From NCBI GenBank assembly GCA_963772955.1, contig CAVYZF010000007.1, positions 248,001 through 312,000 of the forward strand: a DNA stretch of 64,000 nucleotides, in the 5' to 3' direction. How positions within the stretch are numbered: position 1 is the stretch's first letter; the number at the start of each line of letters is the position of its first letter. Under the pieces are notes generated by a model. It did not search any database and was not told the origin of the DNA. It saw nothing but the letters and a program-made list of their open reading frames with translations. Of the stretch, positions 8,339-16,952 are shown piece by piece. The DNA is from Gp6-AA40 sp963772955. GTDB taxonomy: Bacteria; Acidobacteriota; Vicinamibacteria; Vicinamibacterales; UBA2999. A program made the translations under genes and the position numbers.

Positions 8339-8878
8339 CTACGGGACGATGACGAGTTGCGAGGCCTCGGCAGAGAACGGCGTGAACGTCGCCTTTCTTC
8401 CGAACTTGTCGGTGGCTGTGACGGTGTAGCTGATGCGACCGGCAGGGGCGTCGTTCGGGACGGTCCACGATCCGGTCCACAGCTCGTACGGCGTTCGGAT
8501 GTAGCCTCGCGGCGTCGGTGCCTTTGGACCAGATGCGCCACGCCAGTTCATGTTCACGTCCACCGTCTTCCCGGCGTAGGTGACGTGCGCGACCAGCGCA
8601 GCTGTTTGCTCCACTTCGCCGGTGCCGCCGTCGATCGCCGTCATGCGGAACCCGACCCGCTCCCCGCGCTTGAAGCGATTCGTCAGGATGCAGTTATTGG
8701 GGTCCGTCGGGTTGATGAAGATCGCAGTGTCTCCCCAGATCACCAGCTTTCCTGATGGGTGTCCGGTCTGCGGGGGTGGCGGAGCGGCGGGGGCCTGTGC
8801 CTCCAGATAGCCGGAAAAGCTGATAACCGACAGGGCGATGAGGGCCGCTGAAAACGCGGCGGTATATAGCGATTTCAT
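8339..8878 (-). CDS. Secreted protein, function unknown
   Basis: A 179-residue protein with a signal peptide (residues 1-28, ending LEAQA) and a Pro-rich linker (PAAPPPPQTGHP). The mature part is beta-rich ('LVIWGDTAIFINPTDPNNC') and ends in a strand typical of an Ig-like fold ('ISYTVTATDKFGRKATFTPF'). It is followed 3 bp later by the Ig-like lipoprotein gene, so the two probably work together at the cell surface. I recognise no family. Confidence 0.78.
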   Translation of the reverse strand: MKSLYTAAFSAALIALSVISFSGYLEAQAPAAPPPPQTGHPSGKLVIWGDTAIFINPTDPNNCILTNRFKRGERVGFRMTAIDGGTGEVEQTAALVAHVTYAGKTVDVNMNWRGASGPKAPTPRGYIRTPYELWTGSWTVPNDAPAGRISYTVTATDKFGRKATFTPFSAEASQLVIVP

Positions 8879-8892
8879 AAGGCCGGACTATA
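8879..8892 (-). promoter_or_regulatory. Putative leaderless -10 box for the 8878 gene
   Basis: On the minus strand TATAGT (8892-8887) lies 8 nt before ATG 8878 and no Shine-Dalgarno separates them. Transcription would start about at the start codon. The same arrangement recurs at other genes in the window. Confidence 0.45.
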
Positions 8893-8899
8893 GCCGATT

Positions 8900-8962
8900 A
8901 GTGGTCCCTGGTCCAAGGTTCTTGGTCCTTGGTCCGTCCGTGGTCCGTGGTCTGTGGTTCTC
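8900..8962. repeat. Degenerate 'TGGTCC' stutter spacer
   Basis: About 60 bp made almost only of variants of GGTCC, TTGGTCC and GTGGTC, repeated roughly eight times, filling the gap between the permease gene and the next gene's promoter. It has no coding frame of note. Similar low-complexity spacers with different units occur at other junctions in this window. Confidence 0.75.
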
Positions 8963-8965
8963 TCG

Positions 8966-10198
8966 CTAGAAGACCAGATAGCAGCCGATGGCGCCGATGA
9001 CGGTCATCGACAGGCCCCAGATGAGAAGCTTGTTGTAGGTCTGGCGCACCTGTTCGGGGTCGCTGATGCCGGCGATGCACATCGCGCCCGTCGTCGAGAG
9101 CGGCGACATGTCCACAAGGTGCGCGCCGATGTTCATTGACGAGGCGACGCCGAACGGGTCGCCGCCCAGCCGCGCGATCAGCCCGGGCACAGTCGGGAGA
9201 AACGCCGGCAGCACGACACCGGACGTGCTGCTGTAGACCGAGATCACGCCGGTCACGAACGCGATGACTCCGGTGAGCGTGCCGGGCGTCGCAAACTTCG
9301 CCAGGATCTCCGTGAATAGATCGAGGCCTCCCGTCTTCTCGAGCAGCGCCACCAGCACGCTGACTCCGCTCACCATGAGGATCGGGATCCAGGGCATCTT
9401 CCGGATCGCCTGTTCATGATCGGCCACGCGCATCGCAGCCAGCGCCACGGCGCCGGTGAACGCAGCCATGCCGATGTTGGCGTTGCGGAAGAGGACGAAG
9501 ACAAGTACGGCACCGATCACCGCGAGGGTCAGCCAATGTGAACGGTCCAGGCGAGTCGACTCGGGATGCTGCTCACCGCCGGTGTAGCGATTCCTGAACA
9601 GTTGGAGACCGCCAAGCAGGAAGTAGCCGCCGAAGGCGATGATCGCGTGCGCCAGGAGATTGGCGATGTAGGTCCGCATTTCGAAACCGCCGAGTCCAAT
9701 CTTGTCCATGAGGCCGGTGACGATGATTCCGGTGGGAGCGACCGGAGAGAGTGCACCGGACTGTGCCCCGTTGCCGACCATGATCGCCATGAGAAACGGC
9801 GGGATCGCGGCGCGTGCGGCGACCGCCATCGCCATTGGTGCCAGCATCGCCGCCGTCGCGACGTTGCCGGGCCCGAGCGACGCGATGATCGATCCGAGCA
9901 CGAAGAACATCACCGGAATGAGACCGGCGTTGCCTCGACAGATGCGGACGGCCGCGTGTGCCACGCGGTCGAGCGTTCCATTGAGTTGCGCCTGCGTGAA
10001 CATCAGCGTCACGCCGGCGAGCGTCAGAAACAGTTGCACCGGGAAGCCGCTCAACACGTCGTTGAGGCTCATGCTGCCGAGATACACGCCGACGATCCAC
10101 GCCAGTGCCAGTGCCAGGACGCCCACATTGAGCGTCGAGAAGCAACTGACGATCATGGCGACGACGAGCGCACCGAGTGAAAGCCAGGCCAGAGTCAT
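8966..10198 (-). CDS. MatC/SLC13-type dicarboxylate permease
   Basis: A 410-residue polytopic inner-membrane protein with about ten hydrophobic segments spread over its length. The N-terminus ('LALALAWIVGVYLGSMSLND', then 'FPVQLFLTLAGVTLMF') matches the dicarboxylate-carrier MatC family, and the half-motifs 'GPGNVATAAMLAPMAMAV' and 'SPVAPTGIIVTGLMDKIG' are the paired substrate loops of the ion-transporter superfamily. It probably imports a dicarboxylate or 2-hydroxy acid by cation symport. The neighbouring D-lactate/2-hydroxyacid dehydrogenase gene suggests that such acids are the substrate, but this is inference; a stutter spacer separates the two genes. Confidence 0.83.
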   Translation of the reverse strand: MTLAWLSLGALVVAMIVSCFSTLNVGVLALALAWIVGVYLGSMSLNDVLSGFPVQLFLTLAGVTLMFTQAQLNGTLDRVAHAAVRICRGNAGLIPVMFFVLGSIIASLGPGNVATAAMLAPMAMAVAARAAIPPFLMAIMVGNGAQSGALSPVAPTGIIVTGLMDKIGLGGFEMRTYIANLLAHAIIAFGGYFLLGGLQLFRNRYTGGEQHPESTRLDRSHWLTLAVIGAVLVFVLFRNANIGMAAFTGAVALAAMRVADHEQAIRKMPWIPILMVSGVSVLVALLEKTGGLDLFTEILAKFATPGTLTGVIAFVTGVISVYSSTSGVVLPAFLPTVPGLIARLGGDPFGVASSMNIGAHLVDMSPLSTTGAMCIAGISDPEQVRQTYNKLLIWGLSMTVIGAIGCYLVF

Positions 10199-10200
10199 AG

Positions 10201-10264
10201 AGAAGTGGGAAGTATAAAGGGCAAAGTTGGGAAGTACGGTGGAAAGTGGAAAGCTCGAAAGTGA
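10201..10264. repeat. Degenerate 'GAAAGTGG' stutter spacer
   Basis: The gap between the permease and dehydrogenase genes is built from variants of GAAGTGG, GGGAAGTA and GAAAGTGG, about six imperfect units, purine-rich on the plus strand. It resembles in style, not in sequence, the spacers near 8900, 21805, 30441 and 53009. Confidence 0.7.
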
Positions 10265-13132
10265 CTAACGAAGGAGACTCTCGAGCAGCACCGCCGGATG
10301 CAGCGCCTTCTCACCCGTGAAATCGGCGATCTGATGCCGACACGATGTGCCCGCCGCGACGACGACCGAACCCTCGGCTTTCGCACGCACAGCCGGAAAG
10401 AGCTTGCGCTCGCCGATCGTGCGCGACACCTCGTAGTGATCGTGTCCGTAGCCGAACGATCCGGCCATGCCGCAGCAGCCGGCATCGAGATCCACGACGT
10501 TTGCGCCCGGAATATGCGCCAGCATCGTCTTTGCCGGACCCACGAGCGCCATCGATTTCTGGTGACAGTGGCCGTGTAGCAGCACAGACCTGGGTCCTGG
10601 TTTCAGGGACAGGCGATCCATCAGCTTTGCGGCGAACTCCTCGAACAGTACGCTGACGGAGGCGACCTTTTCGGCTTTGCGACGACTTTCGCCGCGCAGG
10701 AGCGCGGGCGCGTCCTCGCGAACGGCGGACAGGCAACTCGGCTCGCAGAACACGAGAGGGCGGCCGGCGACCGCGCCGTCATACAGAGCCTCGCTGTTTC
10801 GCTCGGCCATCTTACGCGCAGTCCCGAGCAGGCCCTTTGAGATCTGCGGGCGTCCGCAGCAGTGGTTCAGCGCAAGGGCAGTGTGGAGCCCCGCCTGCTT
10901 CAGCACTCGGATCGCGGCCAGTCCGATCTCGGGGTCGTAGTGATTCGTGAACGTGTCGTTGAACAGGAGTGCGTCAACCTGCCCAGCCTCGTGTGACACC
11001 TGCGAACGAAGCGTCCGTCGCTTGAACTGCGGCAGCCGTCGGCGTCGATCGACGCCGATCAGTTTCTCGTTGAGGCTGCGTGCCGGGCCGCTTCCCGCAA
11101 TCCAGTTCGAGAGCGGCGCGAACCGGCTGCCCCATTTGGCGAGTGTCGAGACGTTGCCGAGAACGCGTGCCTCCATCGACGTGCCGTGACGCTGCCAGTA
11201 GTCGGCGAGGAACTCGCTCTTGAAGCGGGCAACGTCGACGCCGACAGGGCACTCCGCCTTGCACGCGCGGCACTCGAGGCAGAGGTCGAGTGACTCGTAG
11301 ACCCCCTGATCGCCGAGTCCGGACTCGCCGAGTTTTCCTGCGATGGTCAAACGGAGGACATTCGCCCGTCCCCGTGTCGAGTGCTGCTCGTCGCGTGTCG
11401 CCATATACGACGGGCACATCGTTCCTTCGAGCGTCTTGCGGCACGCGCCGAGGCCGCTGCACATCTCGATCGCGCCGGCGACGCCGCCGATGTCGTAATC
11501 GAAGAAGGTGATCGGATTGCGAGCGGAGTAGTTCGGGCCGAACCGCAGGTTGGAGGTGATGGGAGGGCAGTCGACAATCTTGCCGGGATTGAAGAGGCCG
11601 TGCGGATCGAACGTTTGCTTGATGGTGCGGAACGCCTCATAGAGCGTCGATCCAAACATCTTCTCCATGAACGGGCCGCGCACGAGCCCGTCGCCATGCT
11701 CGCCGGACAGCGCGCCGCCGAATTCGAGAACGAGGTCGGAGATGTCGTTGGCGATCGCCTCGAACTGCTTCACGCCGGCGTCGGTCTTCATGTTGACCAC
11801 CGGCCGCACGTGCAGGCAACCGACGGACGCATGCGCATAGACACCGGCCGTCGTGCCGTGCCGGGCGACGATGGCAAGGAAGCGTTCGATGTAGTCGCGC
11901 AGGTGTTCCGGCGCCACGGCTGTGTCTTCGACGAACGAGAGCGACTTGGCATCTTCCCGCATCGCCATCGACAATCCGAGCCCCGCCTCCCGCAGGCTCC
12001 AGACGCGCGCCTGTGCGGCGAGTTCGAGCGCGTGATGGTAGCGATAGCCAAGTCCGTGCGCGCGCAAATCCTGTTCGAGCGCCTGCAGACGCGGCGGGAG
12101 ATCCTCTGCGCGATCGTCGTAGAACTCAACGCACAGCAGCGCGGCCGGATCGCCCTCGATGAAGCTCTGTCGCATCGCTTCGAGTGCCGCGCTCTTGCGT
12201 GTGTGATCGAGGATCGACTTGTCCATGACCTCGATCGCGGACGGGCGATGCTTGAGGATCACAGGCGCCGCGGCCAGCGATTCGAGGAGATGCTCGAACT
12301 GGATCGCCATCACGGCCTTCGCCTTTGGCAGCGGCACCAGGTTCAGCTTCGCCGAGAGGACCACGCCGAGGGTGCCCTCCGACCCGACCATCATCCGTGC
12401 GAGGTTGAACGGACGACCGGGGACGAAATCGTCCAGGTTGTAGCCGCCGACGCGACGAAGCACTTTCGGAAACCGGCGCTCGATCTCGTCCTGATGCGTC
12501 GAGGCCAGTTCAGCGACGGTTCGGTAGCAGCGAGCCTCGAGCGTGTCGCCCGCACACTTCCGGGGCAGCTCGCCATCGGCCAGTGGACGGAGGGTGACGA
12601 CGGACCCGTCCGAAAGCACGACCTCTTGTTCGATGACGTGATCGATCGTCTTGCCGTAGATCACTGACCGCGCGCCGCTCGAGTTGTTCGCCATCATCCC
12701 GCCGACGGTGGCGCGACTGGCGGTCGACACATCCGGTGCGAATCGGAGACCATGCGGGCGGAGTCGTGCGTTCAGCTCGTCGAGGACGACTCCGGGCTCG
12801 ACGCGCACCCACCGTTCCTGCACGTTCAGCTCGAGGATGGCGTTGAGGTACTTCGAGGTGTCGACCACGAGCCCGGCCCCGATCGCCTGGCCGGCCTGCG
12901 ACGTGCCGCCGCCACGCATCGTGATGGGGCAGTGGAGACGCGCGCAGATCTGGACGAGCCGTTTGAGATCGTCACGCGAGCGCGGCAGTGCGACGCCGAT
13001 CGGTTGAATCTGATAGACGCTGGCGTCGGTCGAGTAGAGCGCCCGCGACACGGCGTCGAATCGAAATTCGCCGGAGAGCGCCGTTTCCAGTTCCCGTCGA
13101 AGTGCTGAAACGCTGGCTTCCGGTGTGCTCAC
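10265..13132 (-). CDS. FAD/FeS D-lactate (2-hydroxyacid) dehydrogenase, two-domain fusion
   Basis: A 955-residue fusion of a GlcD-like flavoprotein and a GlcF-like iron-sulfur/CCG-domain protein, the layout of YdiJ and of quinone-linked D-lactate or D-2-hydroxyglutarate dehydrogenases. FAD-binding: 'PITMRGGGTSQAGQAIGAGL' (about 75-95) and 'GGALSGEHGDGLVRGPFMEK' (about 475-495). Iron-sulfur: 'CSGLGACRKTLEGTMC' and the 4Fe-4S motif 'CLECRACKAECPVG' (about 620). CCG-type cysteine motifs: 'HCCGRPQ', 'HGHCHQKS' and 'DAGCCGMAGSFGYGHDHYE'. It should oxidise a D-2-hydroxy acid to the 2-oxo acid and pass electrons to the membrane pool. It overlaps the upstream aminotransferase gene by 4 bp. The exact substrate is open. 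Confidence 0.9.
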   Translation of the reverse strand: MSTPEASVSALRRELETALSGEFRFDAVSRALYSTDASVYQIQPIGVALPRSRDDLKRLVQICARLHCPITMRGGGTSQAGQAIGAGLVVDTSKYLNAILELNVQERWVRVEPGVVLDELNARLRPHGLRFAPDVSTASRATVGGMMANNSSGARSVIYGKTIDHVIEQEVVLSDGSVVTLRPLADGELPRKCAGDTLEARCYRTVAELASTHQDEIERRFPKVLRRVGGYNLDDFVPGRPFNLARMMVGSEGTLGVVLSAKLNLVPLPKAKAVMAIQFEHLLESLAAAPVILKHRPSAIEVMDKSILDHTRKSAALEAMRQSFIEGDPAALLCVEFYDDRAEDLPPRLQALEQDLRAHGLGYRYHHALELAAQARVWSLREAGLGLSMAMREDAKSLSFVEDTAVAPEHLRDYIERFLAIVARHGTTAGVYAHASVGCLHVRPVVNMKTDAGVKQFEAIANDISDLVLEFGGALSGEHGDGLVRGPFMEKMFGSTLYEAFRTIKQTFDPHGLFNPGKIVDCPPITSNLRFGPNYSARNPITFFDYDIGGVAGAIEMCSGLGACRKTLEGTMCPSYMATRDEQHSTRGRANVLRLTIAGKLGESGLGDQGVYESLDLCLECRACKAECPVGVDVARFKSEFLADYWQRHGTSMEARVLGNVSTLAKWGSRFAPLSNWIAGSGPARSLNEKLIGVDRRRRLPQFKRRTLRSQVSHEAGQVDALLFNDTFTNHYDPEIGLAAIRVLKQAGLHTALALNHCCGRPQISKGLLGTARKMAERNSEALYDGAVAGRPLVFCEPSCLSAVREDAPALLRGESRRKAEKVASVSVLFEEFAAKLMDRLSLKPGPRSVLLHGHCHQKSMALVGPAKTMLAHIPGANVVDLDAGCCGMAGSFGYGHDHYEVSRTIGERKLFPAVRAKAEGSVVVAAGTSCRHQIADFTGEKALHPAVLLESLLR

Positions 13133-14313
13133 AGCGCTTCGAGCCCGGCGCGCAGTCGTTCGAGGCCACGGGCGAGCGTGTCACCGCCGCTGGCGAAGGA
13201 GACTCGCAGCGTTCCCTCTCCCCCCGGACCATAGGCGGCGCCATGAATGACGGCGACGCCGGCATCCTGGAGGAGCCGTTGGCGGATCTGTTCCGACGGC
13301 ACACCGGTCTCGCGTGCGTCCACCATCGCAAAAAACCCGCCTTCAGGCGGCAGCACCTGCACGTGACGAATGCCGCTCAACGCACTCAGCACAAGCGACC
13401 GTCGTGTCGTGTACTCATGACGCATCTCCTCGACCGCATCCTGTGGGCCGGTCAATGCGACAGCCGCCGCGTCCTGGACGAACGTCGCCGGTCCCCGGCT
13501 CGACTGCTGCAAGGAGAGAAACATGCTCTGGATGATCGATGCGGGCGCCGCGCAATAGCCGACTCGCCATCCCGTCATTGCATACGTCTTCGAGAGGCTG
13601 TTCAGGAGTACCGTACGCTCGCGCAGGGCGGCAGACAGCGAGGAGGGCGAGACGTGCCTGCAGCCCTCGTATGTGATGGCCTCGTAGATCTCGTCGCTGA
13701 TGAGCACGAGGTTGTGGCGCGTCACCACCTCGGCGATCGCGCGCAACTCCGACTCGAGAAACACGGTGCCCACAGGGTTCCACGGCGTGTTGAGCAGGAG
13801 CGCCCTCGAGCGTGAGGTGACCGCCGCAGCGATCGCTTGAGCCGTCAGGACAAAACGCCCATTCTCGATCTGAGCCCGCACGGGCACGACGCGCCCACCC
13901 GCGAGAACGATTGGCGAGAGGTAGGCGTCGTAGATCGGATCGGGGACGAGCACCTCGTCGTCGTCGTTCAACAGCGCGAGCAGCGCTGAATGGATGCCGA
14001 GCGTCGCGCCGGTCGTCACGAGGATCTCGGAGCCGGGGTCGTAGGTCACGCCGTTCTCGCGCGACAGTTTCTCGGCCACTGCCTGGCGGAGCACGATCTC
14101 GCCGCGGTTGTCCGGATACCGTGTGCGACCGCCCTTCATGGCGCGCGTCGCGGCTTCGATGATGTGCGCCGGCGTGTCGAAGTCGGGTTCTCCGCGCATC
14201 AGCGAGACGACCGTCTGCCCACGGGATTGCGCCTGTCGGATATCGGCGAGGACAGTGTTAACCGCGGTGGGCCGGAGGAGTGTGGAACGGCGGGAGACCT
14301 GCAGCGTGGGCAA
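13129..14313 (-). CDS. Class I/II aminotransferase (aspartate aminotransferase-like)
   Basis: A 394-residue PLP-dependent fold-type I aminotransferase. Motifs: 'MRGEPDFDTPAHI' near the N-terminus, 'NTPWNPVGTVF' with the substrate-site Asn-Pro (about 180), 'LISDEIYEAITYEG' with the PLP-pyridine Asp, and 'LNSLSKTYAMTGWRVGY' with the PLP lysine (about 250). The start is TTG 14313, 9 bp after the aldo/keto reductase stop; no other start keeps the conserved N-terminal helix. The downstream dehydrogenase overlaps it by 4 bp, so amino-acid to 2-oxo-acid and 2-oxo/2-hydroxy-acid steps may be linked. Substrate not predictable. Confidence 0.9.
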   Translation of the reverse strand: MPTLQVSRRSTLLRPTAVNTVLADIRQAQSRGQTVVSLMRGEPDFDTPAHIIEAATRAMKGGRTRYPDNRGEIVLRQAVAEKLSRENGVTYDPGSEILVTTGATLGIHSALLALLNDDDEVLVPDPIYDAYLSPIVLAGGRVVPVRAQIENGRFVLTAQAIAAAVTSRSRALLLNTPWNPVGTVFLESELRAIAEVVTRHNLVLISDEIYEAITYEGCRHVSPSSLSAALRERTVLLNSLSKTYAMTGWRVGYCAAPASIIQSMFLSLQQSSRGPATFVQDAAAVALTGPQDAVEEMRHEYTTRRSLVLSALSGIRHVQVLPPEGGFFAMVDARETGVPSEQIRQRLLQDAGVAVIHGAAYGPGGEGTLRVSFASGGDTLARGLERLRAGLEAL

Positions 14314-14322
14314 GACCTAATT

Positions 14323-15249
14323 CTACTGATCTTCCAGGCGCCTTGTTTCTGCGGCGGTCAACGTCAGGGTGGCCATCGGCAGCAACTCCGATAGTTGTGC
14401 GACGGTCCTCGCGCTGGCGATGGGGGCGGCAACGGAGGGCCGGCCTCGCAGCCAGGCGAGCGACACAGCGGCCACAGTTGTCTGGTGAGCGGCGGCAATG
14501 TCGTCGAGTGCGGCGAGCATCTGCTGCCCGCGCGGGTCGAGGTATTTCCGTGCCCCTTCGGCTCGCGCGCTTTCGACCGTGCTCCCCGGCCGATACTTCC
14601 CGGTCAAGAATCCCATGGCGAGCGCGAAGTACGGCACACATGCCACGCCCTCGCGCGCGCAGACGTCCGACAACGCGCCTTCGTATTCGTCCCGGACGAC
14701 CAGGTTGTAGTGAGGCTGCAGCGCAACGTAGCGGGCGAGACCCGCGCGCGCCGATGTCGCGAGCGCGGCTGACAGCCGCGCGGCGGTGAAGTTGGATGCC
14801 GCGATGTGGCGAACCTTGCCTTCCCGCACGAGCGCGTCGAATTCGCGAAGTGTTTCTTCGATGGGCGTGTTGGGGTCGTCGGCGTGCGCGTAATACAGGT
14901 CGATACGATCAGTGCCGAGGCGCGTCAATGAGGCCTCGGCGCCCGCGCGGATGTTCGCCTTCCCGAGACCCAGTCGGCCCGGGCATCGGCCGACCTTCGT
15001 GGCGATGATCATCCGATTGCTGTTGCCGCGCGCGGCCATCCATCGCCCGATGATCGTCTCCGATTCACCGCCGACGTGGCCCGGTACCCAGGCGGAGTAG
15101 GAATCAGCGGTATCGATGAAGTTGCCCCCGGCAGCGGCGTACGCATCGAGGATCGCGAATGACTCGTGTTCACTCGCAGTCCAGCCGAAGACATTGCCAC
15201 CCAAACAGAGCGGGAAGACGTCGAGGTCGGTGCGGCCGAGACGAGCCAT
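14323..15249 (-). CDS. Aldo/keto reductase
   Basis: A 308-residue (beta/alpha)8 NADPH-dependent reductase. The N-terminus 'LGRTDLDVFPLCLGGNVFGW' and 'GGNFIDTADSYSAW' carry the catalytic Asp and Tyr; 'IIATKVG' holds the active-site Lys; the His is in 'IDLYYAHADDP'. The C-terminal 'AWLRGRPSVAAPIASARTVA' segment is the usual cofactor-binding part. It reduces carbonyls of an unknown substrate in the cytosol. It starts 3 bp after the SDR stop and precedes the aminotransferase by 9 bp, so the four genes 16035 to 10265 probably form one operon. Confidence 0.9.
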   Translation of the reverse strand: MARLGRTDLDVFPLCLGGNVFGWTASEHESFAILDAYAAAGGNFIDTADSYSAWVPGHVGGESETIIGRWMAARGNSNRMIIATKVGRCPGRLGLGKANIRAGAEASLTRLGTDRIDLYYAHADDPNTPIEETLREFDALVREGKVRHIAASNFTAARLSAALATSARAGLARYVALQPHYNLVVRDEYEGALSDVCAREGVACVPYFALAMGFLTGKYRPGSTVESARAEGARKYLDPRGQQMLAALDDIAAAHQTTVAAVSLAWLRGRPSVAAPIASARTVAQLSELLPMATLTLTAAETRRLEDQ

Positions 15250-15252
15250 CCG

Positions 15253-16035
15253 CTACACCTCCGCCCAGGTGAGTGCGCGCGGCGTTTTGCCGTCGATGTC
15301 GGTGAATCCGTACTCGGCGGCGAGGGCAGCTGCGACGACCACCGATCCGTTCCATCGCGCCACGTCCGAGTCGCTGGCCAGTGCTGCGACTGCACGCCCG
15401 ATGAACTCTGGACTCTCGGAGTTGCTCAAATCGAACACGCCGGCCGCGAGCACGCCTTCGGTACGAACCAGGCCTGGGTACAGCGAGACGACGGTGATGC
15501 CATGTGATGCGAGCTCGTGCCCCATGTCCGACGCCATCCGGTCGGTTGCGGCCTTCGCGATCCCGCAGACCGTGTTGCCGCCGTATTTCTTGCCCGCCCA
15601 CGACGATAGGTGAACGATTAACCCGCGACGGGCGCGGACCATCGAGCGCGCCGCATGCTGGCTCGCCACGTATGCCGCGCGAACGCCTGTCGTGACCATC
15701 GCGTCCCAGCGCCACGCCGGCTGCTCCCAGAACGGTGCCATCCAGGTGAAGCGGCCGTCCTCGACCATCCGTTCGTACCCACCCCACGCCACGTTCACGA
15801 GGACGTCGAGCCGGCCATCCTGTTGCTCGATTTGCTGAAACACCCTCGCGACGGCCTGATCGTCAGTGTGATCGCATGTGAGTTTCGTGATGCTCGGATC
15901 GAGATCTGCGTTCTCGATTGTTCGACCTGTCGCGTAGACCTTGGCGCCGGCGTGGGCCAGGCCGAGTGCGACGCCAAGTCCGACCCCACGGCTGGCGCCG
16001 GTGACGAGCGCGATGCGTCCATCCAGATCAGACAT
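15253..16035 (-). CDS. Short-chain dehydrogenase, DHRS1-like, with Cys in place of catalytic Tyr
   Basis: A 260-residue Rossmann protein. The cofactor loop is 'TGASRGVGLGVALGLAHAGA', with an Arg in 'YATGR' that favours NADP(H). The Ser is in 'IVHLSSWAGKKYGG'. At the YxxxK position the sequence is 'TVCGIAKAATDRMASDM': Lys is kept but Tyr is Cys (TGC), although the flanks match DHRS1-type SDRs. The C-terminal 'HGITVVSLYPGLVRTEG' is typical. Either the enzyme uses another acid, has lost its redox activity, or a single A-to-G change (TAC to TGC) arose. It heads the minus-strand metabolic cluster, 53 bp from a divergent gene. Confidence 0.88.
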   Translation of the reverse strand: MSDLDGRIALVTGASRGVGLGVALGLAHAGAKVYATGRTIENADLDPSITKLTCDHTDDQAVARVFQQIEQQDGRLDVLVNVAWGGYERMVEDGRFTWMAPFWEQPAWRWDAMVTTGVRAAYVASQHAARSMVRARRGLIVHLSSWAGKKYGGNTVCGIAKAATDRMASDMGHELASHGITVVSLYPGLVRTEGVLAAGVFDLSNSESPEFIGRAVAALASDSDVARWNGSVVVAAALAAEYGFTDIDGKTPRALTWAEV

Positions 16036-16088
16036 AGAACTGTCGAGACGTTAACTCTCAGGCGCGTACGCTGTAAAGGCGCGGTGAC

Positions 16089-16952
16089 ATGGTCGCGCAG
16101 AGAGAATCGATTGACCAGCGTAAGTTCTTGTCCGATAATCACATCGGCGTGGAGCCACTCCGCACTGACCCGTCCGACTCTGGCCCGCTGAGCGAGGCCG
16201 ATCGCGCCGCGCGTATCGAACAGTTGTTGTTGTCCGGTCTCGACCACTACTTCGGTGGCGACTACGAGCAGGCGATCAATGTCTGGACGCGCGTGGCGTT
16301 CCTGGAGCGTGGCCACGGCCGGGCTCGTGCCTATATCGAGCGCGCCCGAAGCGCGCTGGCCGAACGTCAGCGCGAGTCCGAACAGAGCCTGCATCAGGGG
16401 ATTGAGGCGTATCAGGCCGGCGATTTGACGCGCGCTCGTGAATTGCTGACGCGCGCCGTCGAACAGGGTGGCGCCAACGAGCTTGCGCTCGTGTTCCTGC
16501 ATCGTCTCGGACGTCTCGATGCTGTGACGCCGTCCTCTCAACGCGAGCGGACCGCAAGCCGGCCCGCGACCCCCCGGCGTCTTTCCAACACCGGAAGCGG
16601 CCGCAAGAGTCATTGGTTGGCAACAATCGCCGCCAGCGTGGCGATCACGGCAGTCATCCTCCTCGGTGCTTTGCGCACGGCGTCGTGGTTGCGCGAGTCG
16701 CCGGTTGCCGTCCGCGCAGGCGATTCGATGCAGCGTGAGCCGCTTCCGATCGTGCGCGACGCGGAGCGTCGCATCGATCGTGCGCAAACGCTGAGAGACG
16801 CTGGTCGTCTCAGGGAAGCGCTGCTCGAACTCGACGTGGTCGAATTGGGAGACTCGCTTCGACCGCAGGCGGATCGATTGCGTTCCGAGATTCAGCACGT
16901 GCTGTTGTCGTCATCACTCAGGCAGACCTCAACAGGAGAGCAGTCGCAATGA
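16089..16952 (+). CDS. TPR-containing membrane protein, function unknown
   Basis: A 287-residue protein with helical tetratricopeptide-like repeats at about 42-125 ('GLDHYFGGDYEQAINVWTRV', 'GIEAYQAGDLTRARELL'), a basic linker, one membrane segment at about 175-197 and a C-terminal helical hairpin ('AQTLRDAGRLREALLELDVV') on the other side. With no signal peptide, the TPR part is probably cytoplasmic. Its stop overlaps the start of the next gene by 4 bp (ATGA), so it is cotranscribed with a zinc-ribbon/RDD membrane protein; the pair may form one envelope complex. No firm function. Confidence 0.78.
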   Translation: MVAQRESIDQRKFLSDNHIGVEPLRTDPSDSGPLSEADRAARIEQLLLSGLDHYFGGDYEQAINVWTRVAFLERGHGRARAYIERARSALAERQRESEQSLHQGIEAYQAGDLTRARELLTRAVEQGGANELALVFLHRLGRLDAVTPSSQRERTASRPATPRRLSNTGSGRKSHWLATIAASVAITAVILLGALRTASWLRESPVAVRAGDSMQREPLPIVRDAERRIDRAQTLRDAGRLREALLELDVVELGDSLRPQADRLRSEIQHVLLSSSLRQTSTGEQSQ

